Source: Sulfopaludibacter sp035606355 (GTDB lineage: Bacteria > Acidobacteriota > Terriglobia > Bryobacterales > Bryobacteraceae). Taken from it: a stretch of 64,000 nucleotides of DNA. Below the pieces are notes generated by a model. The model did not search any database and was not told the origin of the DNA. It was given only the letters and a program-made list of their open reading frames with translations. Position numbers and translations under genes: made by a program. Positions within the stretch are counted from its first letter, which is position 1; each line of letters begins with the position of its first letter. The DNA is taken from positions 79,991 through 143,990 of the forward strand of contig DATNFO010000008.1 of assembly GCA_035606355.1 (NCBI GenBank). The letters run 5' to 3'. Below are positions 27,401-35,224 of this stretch, piece after piece.

Positions 27401-27600
27401 TGGTGGCGAGCGTCGGACTGCTGCCAGCGGCGCTCAGCCGGGCGATCGGCTCGGACTCGCAGCGTCCTTTTGCAATCGTGATTGTGGGCGGGCTGGTCGC
27501 CGCGCTGATCCTCGGAGTATTTTTGCTGCCGACACTGTATGTGTGGGCAGCAAGCGAAGGAGATGTTCTGCCGGAACCCGAAACGGGCGACGAAGTCTAA
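24466..27600 (+). CDS. Heavy-metal efflux RND permease (CusA/CzcA family)
   Basis: A 1044-residue inner-membrane proton-driven pump. Family features: N-terminal helix (FALNNRFLVTLAALLLLVWG), EAYPDVANNYVQI, two large periplasmic loops, and the TM4 motif LDFGMVVEGAVVMVEN at residues 403-418. In CzcA this motif carries D402, D408 and E415; here the equivalents are D404, E410 and E417, so the second acid is Glu. Twelve TM segments expected; the second half contains GIGFLALFGVAVQTGVIMLE. ATG at 24466 overlaps the adaptor stop. Metal specificity (Cu/Ag versus Zn/Co/Cd) cannot be read from the sequence. Confidence 0.93.
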   Translation: MIRGLIDFALNNRFLVTLAALLLLVWGAISFHNLPVEAYPDVANNYVQIITQWPGRAAEEVEQQVTIPIEIVMNGIPHLEHLRSTSLFGLSSLMLIFDDESSNDWNRQKVLERLSQLNLPSGLQPQIGSDYSPVGQIYWYTLKSTNPNYDIMALKSIEDWTLEKQFKSVPNVVDVVSFGGSTREYQVAIDPDRLVAYGLSIGQVEQQLANNNVNAGGSFVEAGLQQINVRAVGLIRTVHDIEETVVKTQNGTPVRIKDIGEVRQGARIRLGQIGRAIHRADGKIIDNPDVVEGIVLLRKGANSDETLEAIHAKVDELNNHILPPGVKIAPHLDRSVLVHFTTHTVLHNLIEGIILVALILFLFLGNARGAFIVALTIPFSLLFASICLSLEHIPANLLSLGALDFGMVVEGAVVMVENIVRYLGHQRDPSSNLTPIREAAHEVQRPVFYSIGIIITAYLPIFTLQRVEGRLFKPMAWTVSFALLGSLLFSLLIAPVLSSFFFGGNVREWHNPVLEAIIRGYRMALRTAIRMRWVTVGVAAGALAVSVYLMMSGIIGSEFLPHLDEGAIWARATLAPSTGPTEGARVMNQARVILASFPEVKQVISQLGRPDDGTDTTGFFNTEYYVDLKEKSEWRPVFHENKEALVAAMDRELEKAPGALWNFSQPIADNMEEAVSGVKGQLAIKIYGDDLKTLEAKGDEIVNVLKTVNGIADLGLFRVIGQPNLEFHVDREAAARYGINVTDVQDAIETAVGGKAVSQVLEGEQRYDLVARYEAPYRTTKEAIENIRLVAPGGERVSLAQLCNVKVLDGASEIYREGNSRYVAIKYSVPVRDLGSTVEEAMHKVAAQVKLPVGYHIDWAGEYESQKRSQKRLAIVVPITMLVICVILFTMFKSAKWVLLILGNVAMAPIGGLLALLLTHTHFSVSSGIGFLALFGVAVQTGVIMLEYINQLRARGESILDAAIDGSVQRLRPIMMTMLVASVGLLPAALSRAIGSDSQRPFAIVIVGGLVAALILGVFLLPTLYVWAASEGDVLPEPETGDEV

Positions 27601-27622
27601 CGACCGCGCTCCCGCCTGTTTG

Positions 27623-27646
27623 AAAACCGAAAGATCTTTCGGTTTT
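27623..27646. terminator. Perfect 24-bp palindrome after the efflux operon
   Basis: aaaaccgaaaga followed directly by its reverse complement tctttcggtttt, starting 22 bp after the RND stop codon. The stem has A and T tracts at its feet, suitable for a bidirectional terminator. A related, imperfect copy (aaaccga...tcggttt) lies near 27686-27707. Confidence 0.6.
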
Positions 27647-27718
27647 GCATTTTCGCTTGTTGAAATCAAAGGAGGTTGTGAGACGAAACCGAAAGCATGA
27701 TCGGTTTTCGGCGGCCTC

Positions 27719-27750
27719 AGCGGGGGAACAAAAACTTCCCCCCGCTTTTA
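27719..27750 (+). terminator. Hairpin with T-rich tail
   Basis: agcgggggaa pairs with ttccccccgct (one bulged C) around an acaaaaac loop, followed by tttta. It lies between the convergent ends of the efflux operon and the glycine-zipper protein gene, and looks like a factor-independent terminator for the plus strand. Confidence 0.6.
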
Positions 27751-27786
27751 TCTATAGCACACCGATTTGTAAAAACCGCCGGGACG

Positions 27787-28935
27787 TTACCAACGCCGGC
27801 CGAAGCGGCCCCAACGACCCCATCCGCCGCCGCCGATCACAACTCCGAAGCTGGGACCCCAGTAGTAGGGATAGTAGCTGTAGGCCGGATAGTATGATGG
27901 ACCGTAGTAGTATGCCGGCGCGGGATATGCACCGCGCATCGGCGGACGATTGGCATACTGCGGCGGCCCTTGCTGCGCATAATCCTCAGGCCCCACGAAG
28001 CGGAAAGCCTGCGGCGCATTGGCCGTCGAGATCATGACGGGAGAGGTCACCTGGAACGTCAGCATGGTTTCGGGATAGAGCACCGTTGCGTGATTGTGCG
28101 TCAACATGACGCCCGCGAGTCCGGCAAGCGCTCCCGCACCGGCGCCGACTGCGGCTCCGGTTCCCCAGCCGACCGCGCCGCCGATCGCTGCGCCGACAGC
28201 GGTGGTCCCGACCACCGTTCCGGCTTCGACGCCGCCCGGAGTTTTGGGACCCTGGCGCGTCACCATTTGCGACCGGATGGGCATCTGCGTACCATCGGCC
28301 AGCGTGATGCCGGTGAGTTCCAAGCCGAGACGCGAATCCTTATCGGAATGCTGCCTTTCGGCGACCGAGACCTGGCCGTACACCGTCTGTCCGCGCATGG
28401 CGACCACAACGCCGTTGGCGATCACGGGCTGAGCGAGTGTCCCCGAGAAGGTATCGCCGGAATGATTGTGATCGGTAGACAGAGCCTGATTGAGCCGAAC
28501 CATTAAATACGTGCCCGGCTGCAAATTCACGGTCGAGGGAAGCCCATAGGCGGGGCGTGTGTTCGCCGGACGCTGCGACGGCATCGGAGTCGTGGTCTGC
28601 GGCGTAGTGGTCTGAGGCGTGGTCGCCGGGGGTACGGTCGTATCTTGCGGAACGTACCCGGGCTGCGGCTGGGTGGATTGCTGCGGCTGACCGTACGAAT
28701 CGCTGCGATCCACCGGCTCAGTCGGATCCTGCTGCGGATACGCCGGTACAGCGGAGGGGTCCGTGCGGTCGGCCTGGTTAGTGGTGGTTGCAGGCGCCGT
28801 GGCGGGAGGTGGCGCTTCTCCCACGCGGCGCCATCCGCCCTGGGTTTGAGTTTGGGCCATGGCTGGCGTGCCAACACACAAAATCAGGGCGAAGCCGGGT
28901 AATGCGAAGCGGTACAGGATGCTCGGATATCTCAT
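27787..28935 (-). CDS. Secreted glycine-zipper envelope protein
   Basis: A 382-residue secreted protein. After the signal peptide (ending AMAQ) come a Pro/Thr/Gln-rich low-complexity stretch (residues ~25-115, for example TPQTTTPQTTTPMPSQR), a beta domain (YLMVRLNQALSTDHNHSGDT to GQVSVAERQ), and a glycine-zipper stretch near residues 245-280 (GAAIGGAVGWGTGAAVGAGA), then a Tyr/Pro/Gly-rich tail (YYYGPSYYPAYSYYPYYWGP). The zipper suggests oligomerisation in or on the outer membrane. Start: ATG at 28935 with GAGG nine bases upstream; a GTG five codons earlier (28950) is the other option. Confidence 0.8.
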   Translation of the reverse strand: MRYPSILYRFALPGFALILCVGTPAMAQTQTQGGWRRVGEAPPPATAPATTTNQADRTDPSAVPAYPQQDPTEPVDRSDSYGQPQQSTQPQPGYVPQDTTVPPATTPQTTTPQTTTPMPSQRPANTRPAYGLPSTVNLQPGTYLMVRLNQALSTDHNHSGDTFSGTLAQPVIANGVVVAMRGQTVYGQVSVAERQHSDKDSRLGLELTGITLADGTQMPIRSQMVTRQGPKTPGGVEAGTVVGTTAVGAAIGGAVGWGTGAAVGAGAGALAGLAGVMLTHNHATVLYPETMLTFQVTSPVMISTANAPQAFRFVGPEDYAQQGPPQYANRPPMRGAYPAPAYYYGPSYYPAYSYYPYYWGPSFGVVIGGGGWGRWGRFGRRW

Positions 28936-29106
28936 AGGTGCTAGCCTCACGAACTTTCGACGTATGCGCTATATGCATGTGTTTCACCAAACGCAAGAGG
29001 CTGATTATGCTATAGTTATGATCGAGCTTGGCTGGCCGCTTACCACCGCCCGTGGTGCTTTTCGGCCACTAGCATCCGGCTCCGCAGCTGCAATCGGTTT
29101 CCCGGC

Positions 29107-29136
29107 TTGCGGAAACTCCGCAAAGGCAGATAAAAT
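29107..29136 (+). promoter_or_regulatory. Possible promoter of acpP-fabF
   Basis: TTGCGG (29107-29112), an 18-bp spacer and TAAAAT (29131-29136) resemble a sigma-70 promoter 35 bp upstream of the acpP start. The -35 box is also the left arm of a small hairpin (TTGCGG aaact CCGCAA), so a regulator could compete there. Unproven. Confidence 0.35.
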
Positions 29137-29170
29137 CAACGCGTTCTCTAAGCAAATCCCAGGAGGAATC

Positions 29171-29410
29171 ATGGCAGTTGAGCAGAAGGTGAAGCAGATT
29201 ATTGTCGAGCAGCTCGGCGTAGACGAGAGCCAGGTGGATAGCAACGCGTCCTTCGTTGACGACTTGGGTGCCGATTCACTCGATATCGTTGAGCTCGTGA
29301 TGGCTTTCGAAGAAGCTTTCGAGCTGGAGATCCCTGACGAGGATGCCGAAAAGATCACTACCGTCAAAGATGCCGTCGACTACATCGAGAACAAGACTTC
29401 GAAAAAGTAG
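29171..29410 (+). CDS. acpP: Acyl carrier protein
   Basis: A 79-residue acyl carrier protein that carries growing fatty acids on a 4'-phosphopantetheine arm. The attachment Ser is in FVDDLGADSLDIVELVMAFE; the helix that follows and the acidic composition are typical. ATG at 29171 follows a strong AGGAGGA at 29161-29167; the longer upstream frame is not coding. The fabF gene follows 27 bp downstream, as in many fab clusters. Confidence 0.98.
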   Translation: MAVEQKVKQIIVEQLGVDESQVDSNASFVDDLGADSLDIVELVMAFEEAFELEIPDEDAEKITTVKDAVDYIENKTSKK

Positions 29411-29437
29411 GCGCGCATACTCGCCAGGAGAGTCGTT

Positions 29438-30676
29438 TTGACGCGAAGAGTAGTAGTGACCGGCGTCGGGCTGCTGACGCCGTTAGGTATCGGGACGGAG
29501 TCGACCTGGGCGGCGCTTCGCGCCGGGGAATGCGGCATCGGACCCATTACGCGGTTCGATGCTACCGCTTTTTCCTGCCGCATCGCCGGTGAAGTCAAGG
29601 GTTTCGACCCGGCTCAGTACATTGAGAAAAAAGAGATCAAGAAGATGGGGCGCTTCATCCAGTTCGCCATCGCGGCGGCGGAGTGCGCTCTATCGGGATC
29701 CGGCCTCAAGGTGACGCCGGATATTGCCGAGCGGGTGGGTGTTTATATCGGCAGCGGCATCGGTGGATTCGAGGTCATTGAGCGCGAACATCAGATCCTC
29801 CTGGAACAGGGTCCGCGGCGCATCTCTCCTTTTTTCATTCCGGCGACGATTATCAATCTCGCCAGCGGCTATGTATCGATCCGCAGCGGCGCCAAAGGGC
29901 CGAATTCGGCGACGGCAACGGCGTGCACCACCAGCGCCCACTCGATTGGCGATTCGTACCGGCTGATCCAACATGGCGATGCGGACGCTATGATTTGCGG
30001 CGGCACCGAAGCTTGCATCACCCCGATGGGAATCGGCGGATTCGCGGCCATGCGCGCCTTATCGACGCGCAACGATGAGCCGAAGCGGGCGTCGCGGCCG
30101 TGGGATAAAGACCGCGACGGCTTTGTAGTGGGCGAAGGCGCCGGCATTCTGGTGCTCGAAGAACTCGAATTCGCACGCGCCCGCGGGGCTCGCATCATGG
30201 CCGAACTCGTCGGATACGGCATGAGCGCGGATGCCTTTCACGTTACTTCCCCGCCCGCCGATGGCGACGGCGCTTTCCGCGTGATGCGGAACGCGATGCG
30301 CGATGCCGGAATCGGCCCCGCGCAGGTGGAATACATCAATGCGCACGGAACAAGCACGGACGTGGGCGACCGTGCCGAGACTATGGCGATCAAACGCGCG
30401 TTTGAGGACTACGCTTACAAGGTTGCGGTGAGTTCCACCAAGAGCATGACGGGTCACCTTTTGGGCGGCGCCGGCGGCCTGGAGGCCGGTATCACCGTGC
30501 TGGCGATCCGCGACCAGATTGCACCCCCCACGATCAACCTCGACAATCCGGACGAGGGCTGCGACCTGGATTACATTCCTCTGCACCCGCGGCCCATGAA
30601 GATCGAATACGCGCTGTCCAACAGCTTCGGGTTCGGCGGCACGAACGGATCCCTGATTTTCAAACGCTACGAATAA
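29438..30676 (+). CDS. fabF: 3-oxoacyl-[acyl-carrier-protein] synthase II
   Basis: Beta-ketoacyl-ACP synthase II, which extends acyl-ACP by condensing it with malonyl-ACP. The 412-residue protein has the full catalytic set at Cys163 (ATACTTSAHS), His303 (INAHGTSTDVGD) and His340 (KSMTGHLLGGAGG), matching E. coli FabF numbering, and the C-terminal SFGFGGTNGSL signature. Starts with TTG at 29438, with CAGGAGAG about seven bases upstream; no ATG fits better. Co-transcribed with acpP. Confidence 0.97.
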   Translation: MTRRVVVTGVGLLTPLGIGTESTWAALRAGECGIGPITRFDATAFSCRIAGEVKGFDPAQYIEKKEIKKMGRFIQFAIAAAECALSGSGLKVTPDIAERVGVYIGSGIGGFEVIEREHQILLEQGPRRISPFFIPATIINLASGYVSIRSGAKGPNSATATACTTSAHSIGDSYRLIQHGDADAMICGGTEACITPMGIGGFAAMRALSTRNDEPKRASRPWDKDRDGFVVGEGAGILVLEELEFARARGARIMAELVGYGMSADAFHVTSPPADGDGAFRVMRNAMRDAGIGPAQVEYINAHGTSTDVGDRAETMAIKRAFEDYAYKVAVSSTKSMTGHLLGGAGGLEAGITVLAIRDQIAPPTINLDNPDEGCDLDYIPLHPRPMKIEYALSNSFGFGGTNGSLIFKRYE

Positions 30677-30703
30677 CCGAGGCTCAAGAAGGAGCCCTCC
30701 CTT

Positions 30704-31474
30704 ATGAAAATCGCTGTCTGTATCAAGCAGGTCCCCGCACGCGATTCCCAGTTGAAGATCGCAGCTTCGGGCAAGTGGATTGAAGAGAGCGACCTCACGT
30801 ACGAGATCAACGAACCGGACGCATACGCCCTCGAAGCCGCGCTCCAATTGAAAGAAAAGAACGGCGGCGAAGTCATCGCCGTCTGCGCGGGACCCGAGCG
30901 GGCCGCGAGCACGATCCGCGAAGCGCTTGCCAAAGGCGCCGACCGCGCGATCCACATCGAAGAAGAGAGCGTGAATGCGGATCCTCTCACAGGAGCTCAC
31001 CTGCTGGCCGCGGCGATCCGCAGCGAGGATCCGGACCTGGTGCTGACGGGCTTGCAGTCCGACGACCTCGGCTACGGGCAAACGGGGGTGATCCTGGCCG
31101 AACTTCTGGAACTGCCGCACGCCACCATCATCATGGAAGTGGATGTCACGAGCGGCGGAATCAAGGTGAAGCGCGAGCTGGAAAACGGCTGGTTTCAGCA
31201 CGTGGAAATGCCGCTGCCGGCGCTGCTCACCATTCAATCCGGCATCAGCAAACTGCGCTACGCCACGCTCATGGGCATTAAGAAGGCCAAGAGCAAAGAG
31301 GTGAAGCGCCTGTCCGCTGCCGATCTGGCGATCACTCCGCCGGCTGCCAGCGTGACGCTGGATCGCGTCTACCTGCCGGAGCGCACCAAGCGCACGCAAC
31401 TCTTCGAAGGCGACCCGAAACAGGCGGCCGCGCAATTGGTCGAGAAACTGAAATTCGAAGCGAGGGTGATATGA
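30704..31474 (+). CDS. etfB: Electron transfer flavoprotein beta subunit
   Basis: The beta subunit of ETF, a soluble FAD/AMP protein that collects electrons from acyl-CoA and other dehydrogenases and passes them to the quinone pool. The 256-residue protein starts MKIAVCIKQVPARDSQLKI and contains LVLTGLQSDDLGYGQTGVIL (nucleotide binding) and PALLTIQSGISKLRYATLMG, the ETF beta signature region. AAGGAG precedes the ATG. The stop overlaps the etfA start by four bases. Placed 27 bp after fabF, so likely in the same transcript. Confidence 0.95.
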   Translation: MKIAVCIKQVPARDSQLKIAASGKWIEESDLTYEINEPDAYALEAALQLKEKNGGEVIAVCAGPERAASTIREALAKGADRAIHIEEESVNADPLTGAHLLAAAIRSEDPDLVLTGLQSDDLGYGQTGVILAELLELPHATIIMEVDVTSGGIKVKRELENGWFQHVEMPLPALLTIQSGISKLRYATLMGIKKAKSKEVKRLSAADLAITPPAASVTLDRVYLPERTKRTQLFEGDPKQAAAQLVEKLKFEARVI

Positions 31475-32445
31475 GCGTTCTTGCCATTCTGGAGCAGCGG
31501 GGCGGCGAATGGAACCGCATGAGCTTCGAAACGCTCGCGGCGGCGCAGCAGTTCGCGTCCGAGTTGGGTACCACTGCAAGCGCCGCGGTGCTGGGCAAAG
31601 GCATCGACGCGCTGGCCGGCGAACTGACGGCGCGGAAACTCGACAAAGTCTACGCCGTCAATCACGATTTGCTGGCGGATTACACTCCCGATGGGTACAG
31701 CATCGCGCTGCGCCAGCTCATCGCGGAAAAGAAGCCGGCGTACGTGATCTTCCCGCACACCTATCAGGTGCGCGATTTTCTGCCGAAACTGGCGACCGCG
31801 CTCGGAAAGGTCGCGGTGAGCGACGTGGTCGCGCACCGAACGGATAACGGACAACTGGTGCTGGTGCGGCAGCTTTTTCAGGGCAAGATCAATGCGGACC
31901 TGCGCTTCACCGGCGAGGGTCCTCACTTCGCGTCGCTGCAGGCAGGCGCGTGGCGCGCCGACCGCGTCGTGGAAGGCTCAGCGGCCGTGGAGCAATTCAC
32001 GCCGGACATCTCCGATGCGCAAATCCGGACCAAGCCGCTCGAACTTTTCCGCGAATCGCAGCGTGCGGTGGATCTCACTACAGCCGAGATCATCGTATCG
32101 GTGGGCCGCGGCATCAAGGAAGCGGAAAACATTCCGATGGTCGAGAAGCTCGCCGCGGCACTCGGCGCCGAACTTGCTGCCTCGCGACCCATTTGCGATG
32201 CAGGCTGGCTGCCTATGGAGCGGCAGGTCGGCAGCTCCGGCCAAACCGTCGCGCCGAAAATGTACGTTGCGGTCGGCATCAGCGGGGCCATTCAGCACCT
32301 GGTCGGGATGAAGGGCTCGCGCACGGTAGTTGCGATCAATAAAGATCCGAACGCACCGATCTTTGAGATTGCCGACTACGGCATTGTCGGAGACCTTTTC
32401 CAGGTTGTGCCGGAACTGGTCGACGCCATCAACAAGGCTAAATAA
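31471..32445 (+). CDS. etfA: Electron transfer flavoprotein alpha subunit
   Basis: The alpha subunit of ETF, 324 residues. The C-terminal FAD domain is clear: ASRPICDAGWLPMERQVGSS, QTVAPKMYVAVGISGAIQHL and VVAINKDPNAPIFEIADYGI, the classic ETF alpha signature. Starts inside the etfB stop (ATGA), so the two subunits are made in equal amounts. No ETF-quinone oxidoreductase or acyl-CoA dehydrogenase gene is in the window, so its electron donors are encoded elsewhere. Confidence 0.96.
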   Translation: MSVLAILEQRGGEWNRMSFETLAAAQQFASELGTTASAAVLGKGIDALAGELTARKLDKVYAVNHDLLADYTPDGYSIALRQLIAEKKPAYVIFPHTYQVRDFLPKLATALGKVAVSDVVAHRTDNGQLVLVRQLFQGKINADLRFTGEGPHFASLQAGAWRADRVVEGSAAVEQFTPDISDAQIRTKPLELFRESQRAVDLTTAEIIVSVGRGIKEAENIPMVEKLAAALGAELAASRPICDAGWLPMERQVGSSGQTVAPKMYVAVGISGAIQHLVGMKGSRTVVAINKDPNAPIFEIADYGIVGDLFQVVPELVDAINKAK

Positions 32446-32448
32446 AAA

Positions 32449-32490
32449 CCGCCCCAGCGGACCACTTATGTTGGCGGTCCGCTGGGGCGG
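32449..32490. terminator. Bidirectional hairpin between etfA and the convergent gene
   Basis: ccgccccagcggacc (32449-32463) pairs perfectly with ggtccgctggggcgg (32476-32490), 15-bp stem and 12-base loop. The A-run just before it (aaaaa) gives a U-tail on the minus strand, so it is best read as the terminator of the minus-strand barrel gene; it may also stop etfBA transcription. Confidence 0.75.
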
Positions 32491-32517
32491 CAGGTCATTT
32501 ACTAACTGATCCGGCTT

Positions 32518-33216
32518 CTACTGCCCGCCCCAGCTATAACCCAGCCACACCATTTCCTGTGTGACCACATTGCTGCCGTATTGGCTGAGGTTCGGCACGT
32601 AGTGAATATCGAACTGCGGCTTCAGGAATACGTGATCCGTCAGGAATATCTGGAAGGCCAAGCCGCCGTGGACCTGAAAGTGATTCGAGCTGCCATAGAA
32701 CTGGCTAAAATTCTGCGTTCCTATGATAGCGTCCGTTGTGGAGCCGCTCGCGTAGAACTTCAAGTTCGCGCCGCCGATGCCGCCTTCCACCTGAATGGCC
32801 GCACGCTTTGTCTTCACCGGCTGAAGAATCGCGTTGAAATCATAGAATGTGGTGCGCTCTTGTAAGTTGGCGCCCCCCGCTTGAATCGTGGAACTGGGGA
32901 ATGTCACAAAATTCGTTTTGCCGGGTCCAAAGCTAACTTCACCGCCCACACCCAAATACTTCCAGAGCATCAGATTGAGCTGGACACCCATCATGAACGC
33001 ATTCAACTTCTGCGAGGCCGCGCATGTGGAAGTGGAGCCCACAGGGCAGTTGTTGAAGAAGTTCAAGGAAGCCGGGTTGCCCTCGATCCCCGCGCCCGTC
33101 GCCTTGTCTTGGGCGGCGCCAAAGCCAATGCCGATATCGAAGGAGCTCTGCGCACTGGCAAGCTGCAGGCACACGAGCAACAGGAAAAGCGGTAGGTAAC
33201 GGCTAATTCGTCTCAC
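32518..33216 (-). CDS. Outer-membrane beta-barrel protein
   Basis: A 232-residue secreted protein with a strong signal peptide (YLPLFLLLVCLQLASAQ) and alternating amphipathic strands (FDIGIGFGAAQDKATGAGIE, LGVGGEVSFGPGKTNFVTFP, LTDHVFLKPQFDIHYVPNLS) ending in an aromatic strand (EMVWLGYSWGGQ). It resembles small OmpA-like or OmpW-like eight-stranded barrels. The GTG at 33216 is chosen over the ORF start 36 bp upstream because GAGGAG lies nine bases before it. Two cysteines near residue 67 could form a disulfide. Role unknown. Confidence 0.75.
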   Translation of the reverse strand: MRRISRYLPLFLLLVCLQLASAQSSFDIGIGFGAAQDKATGAGIEGNPASLNFFNNCPVGSTSTCAASQKLNAFMMGVQLNLMLWKYLGVGGEVSFGPGKTNFVTFPSSTIQAGGANLQERTTFYDFNAILQPVKTKRAAIQVEGGIGGANLKFYASGSTTDAIIGTQNFSQFYGSSNHFQVHGGLAFQIFLTDHVFLKPQFDIHYVPNLSQYGSNVVTQEMVWLGYSWGGQ

Positions 33217-33387
33217 GTCAGAAATCTCCTCTGGTGTTTGCAGAATGCGCACACGTTTTCTATTATTACGTACCGCGGCGCTTCTTATGACTTCAATTTG
33301 GTCCCACTAGCGGCGGAAACTGTGCCGTTGCACCACATGACGCGGCATTCTGCGTGCTGGTTTCATCTCTCTACGGTTGTATTCAGG

Positions 33388-34182
33388 TTAACGCTTCTGG
33401 CACTTCGGACAGAAGTGGCTGGAACGCTGCGTGACGAGGACTTTCCGGATCGGTGTTCCGCAACTTATGCAGGGTTCCCCGGTGCGCTGGTATACACGAT
33501 GGCTGAATTGAAAAAAGCCCTTGCGTCCCTGCGCGTCCACATAGTCGGAGATTGAGGAGCCGCCGGCGTCAATCGCTTCGGCGAGGACTTCCCGCATGGC
33601 ATCGAACAGCTTCTGCGCGCGATCTTTGCGCAGCCGCGACGCCATGGCGAGCGGATGAATGCCCGCCCGGAAGAGCGCCTCGTCGGCGTAAATGTTGCCC
33701 ACTCCTCGCACGAATTTCTGATTCAGCAACAGGCCCTTGATGCGGGTCTTGTGCTTGTGCAGGGAGGCGAAAAAATCTTCGAAAGCGACTTCGAGCGGTT
33801 CCGGTCCGAGGCGGGAAACGCGCGCGGGAAAGTTTTCGCTGAACTGCAGACAGCCGAACTGCCGGCTGTCGTCATACAGCAATACCCCGCGATCGAGGGT
33901 GAGAATCCCGTGTGTGTGCTTGCCGGGTTCGCCGCCGAGCAACAGTTTGCCGGTCATGCCGAGATGAATGAGGAAGTATCCTCCGCGGTCCAACGTTACA
34001 ACAATGAATTTTCCGTACCGTTTCACGCCGGCGATCTTCCTGCCACGCAACCGTTCCGCCATCTGCTGCGGATCGCCGCCGCGCAGCACGCGCATGCAGC
34101 GAAACTCGGCGTTGACGATGCGGCGGCCGACGAGGGGTGTGATGGATCGGGTTACGGTTTCGACTTCCGGTAATTCGGGCAC
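33388..34182 (-). CDS. mutM: Formamidopyrimidine-DNA glycosylase
   Basis: MutM/Fpg removes 8-oxoguanine and formamidopyrimidines and nicks the DNA. Translation must start so that Pro2 is N-terminal after processing: the GTG at 34182 gives VPELPEVETVTRSI, placing the catalytic Pro2 and Glu3; the 16 extra upstream residues are not coding. Lys in LGMTGKLLLGG is the second catalytic residue. The C-terminal zinc finger has four cysteines (CISCGTPIRK...FCPKC). 264 residues, normal length. The start codon lies at the edge of a 103-bp tandem array, so its leader has been duplicated. Confidence 0.95.
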   Translation of the reverse strand: MPELPEVETVTRSITPLVGRRIVNAEFRCMRVLRGGDPQQMAERLRGRKIAGVKRYGKFIVVTLDRGGYFLIHLGMTGKLLLGGEPGKHTHGILTLDRGVLLYDDSRQFGCLQFSENFPARVSRLGPEPLEVAFEDFFASLHKHKTRIKGLLLNQKFVRGVGNIYADEALFRAGIHPLAMASRLRKDRAQKLFDAMREVLAEAIDAGGSSISDYVDAQGRKGFFQFSHRVYQRTGEPCISCGTPIRKVLVTQRSSHFCPKCQKR

Positions 34183-34475
34183 TAGTAAAACGATAGCAGC
34201 CGCGTTGGAGGAGGGGCATTGCGAGTTCACCGCAGAGACACAGAGGACGCAGAGGGGTCACAGAGAAGACGTACAGGTCGGGCACTGGTAAACGGATAAG
34301 CAGCAGCGTTGGGATAGGTGCATCGCTAGTTCACCACAGAGACACAGAGGACGCAGAGAGGTCACAGAGAAAACATAAAGTAGGACACTCGTAAAACGAC
34401 AAGCATCCCGAACGGTTTCGGATGGACCTTCCGTAAATTCGCGAGGAGCCGCGCTGTGTCTCTGTGGTGAAATCG
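34177..34475. repeat. 103-bp tandem array upstream of mutM
   Basis: Units begin at 34177, 34280 and 34383 (gggcactagtaaaacgatag, gggcactggtaaacggataa, ggacactcgtaaaacgacaa), period 103. Units 1 and 2 each end with the dispersed motif ttcacc(g/a)cagagacacagaggacg near 34219 and 34331; unit 3 is shorter and ends in an inverted remnant (gctgtgtctctgtggtgaa) near 34453. No gene is present between 34183 and 34549. Not a CRISPR array: the intervening sequence is itself repeated. Confidence 0.85.
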
Positions 34476-34549
34476 CGATGCCGCAAAGCCGCACGTAACG
34501 GCTCCCCAGGCGCACGCCCAGTCGCACTACAGTACAATCGAAGAATCAC

Positions 34550-35224
34550 ATGCAGACGATTCTCGTCATTGACGATGACGAAAGCCTGCGCGACACCATC
34601 GGGGTGATGCTTGAACAGGAAGGCTTTCGAGCCGTGCTCGTCGGAGACGGCCGTAGTGGTTTTGAAAAAGCGGTCACTTTGAAACCGGACCTTGTTCTCG
34701 TGGATTTGCGCCTGCCCGGAATGAGCGGCACCGAGATTTGCAAGCAGCTTCGCGCATCCAAAGCAAACCTTCCGATTATTGTTCTGAGCGCGGTGGGCGA
34801 TGAGCTCGATAAAGTGTTGCTCCTCGAAATCGGCGCGGACGATTACGTCGTCAAACCATTCGGCACGCGCGAGCTCATGGCGCGGATTCGCGCCGTTCTT
34901 CGCCGCGCGTCGAGCGACTCCCGCAAGGTGGCGCATTTTTCCGATACGCAGGTGGATTTCGAGCGCCGCGTGGTCACGCGCAAGGGTGAGGAGCTGAAAT
35001 TTACACCCGCCGAATACAACCTGCTCTGTTACTTTTTACAGAACCCCGATAGACCGTTAACCAGAGATATGATCCTGAACTCTGTCTGGGGGTATGAGTT
35101 TTTCCCAAATACCCGTACCGTGGACGCGCACGTGGTCAAACTGCGCCAGAAACTGGAGCCCGACGCCAATACACCGCGTCATTTCCTGACCGTACACGGG
35201 GTAGGGTACCGGTTTGTGCCGTGA
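34550..35224 (+). CDS. OmpR-family response regulator with winged helix
   Basis: A 224-residue two-component regulator of the OmpR/KdpE class. The receiver has LVIDDDESLRD acidic residues, phospho-acceptor Asp52 in VLVDLRLPG, and the Lys in VVKPFGTREL; the C-terminal winged helix has LKFTPAEYNLLCYFLQNPDR, then VDAHVVKLRQKLEPD and TVHGVGYRFVP. First of five overlapping genes ending with a histidine kinase, its probable partner. Its promoter region is the tandem array upstream. Confidence 0.95.
   Translation: MQTILVIDDDESLRDTIGVMLEQEGFRAVLVGDGRSGFEKAVTLKPDLVLVDLRLPGMSGTEICKQLRASKANLPIIVLSAVGDELDKVLLLEIGADDYVVKPFGTRELMARIRAVLRRASSDSRKVAHFSDTQVDFERRVVTRKGEELKFTPAEYNLLCYFLQNPDRPLTRDMILNSVWGYEFFPNTRTVDAHVVKLRQKLEPDANTPRHFLTVHGVGYRFVP

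Noticed and set aside
34177..34475. Possible CRISPR array
   Set aside because: The units are 103 bp and the intervening sequence is itself repeated; there are no unique spacers and no cas genes.
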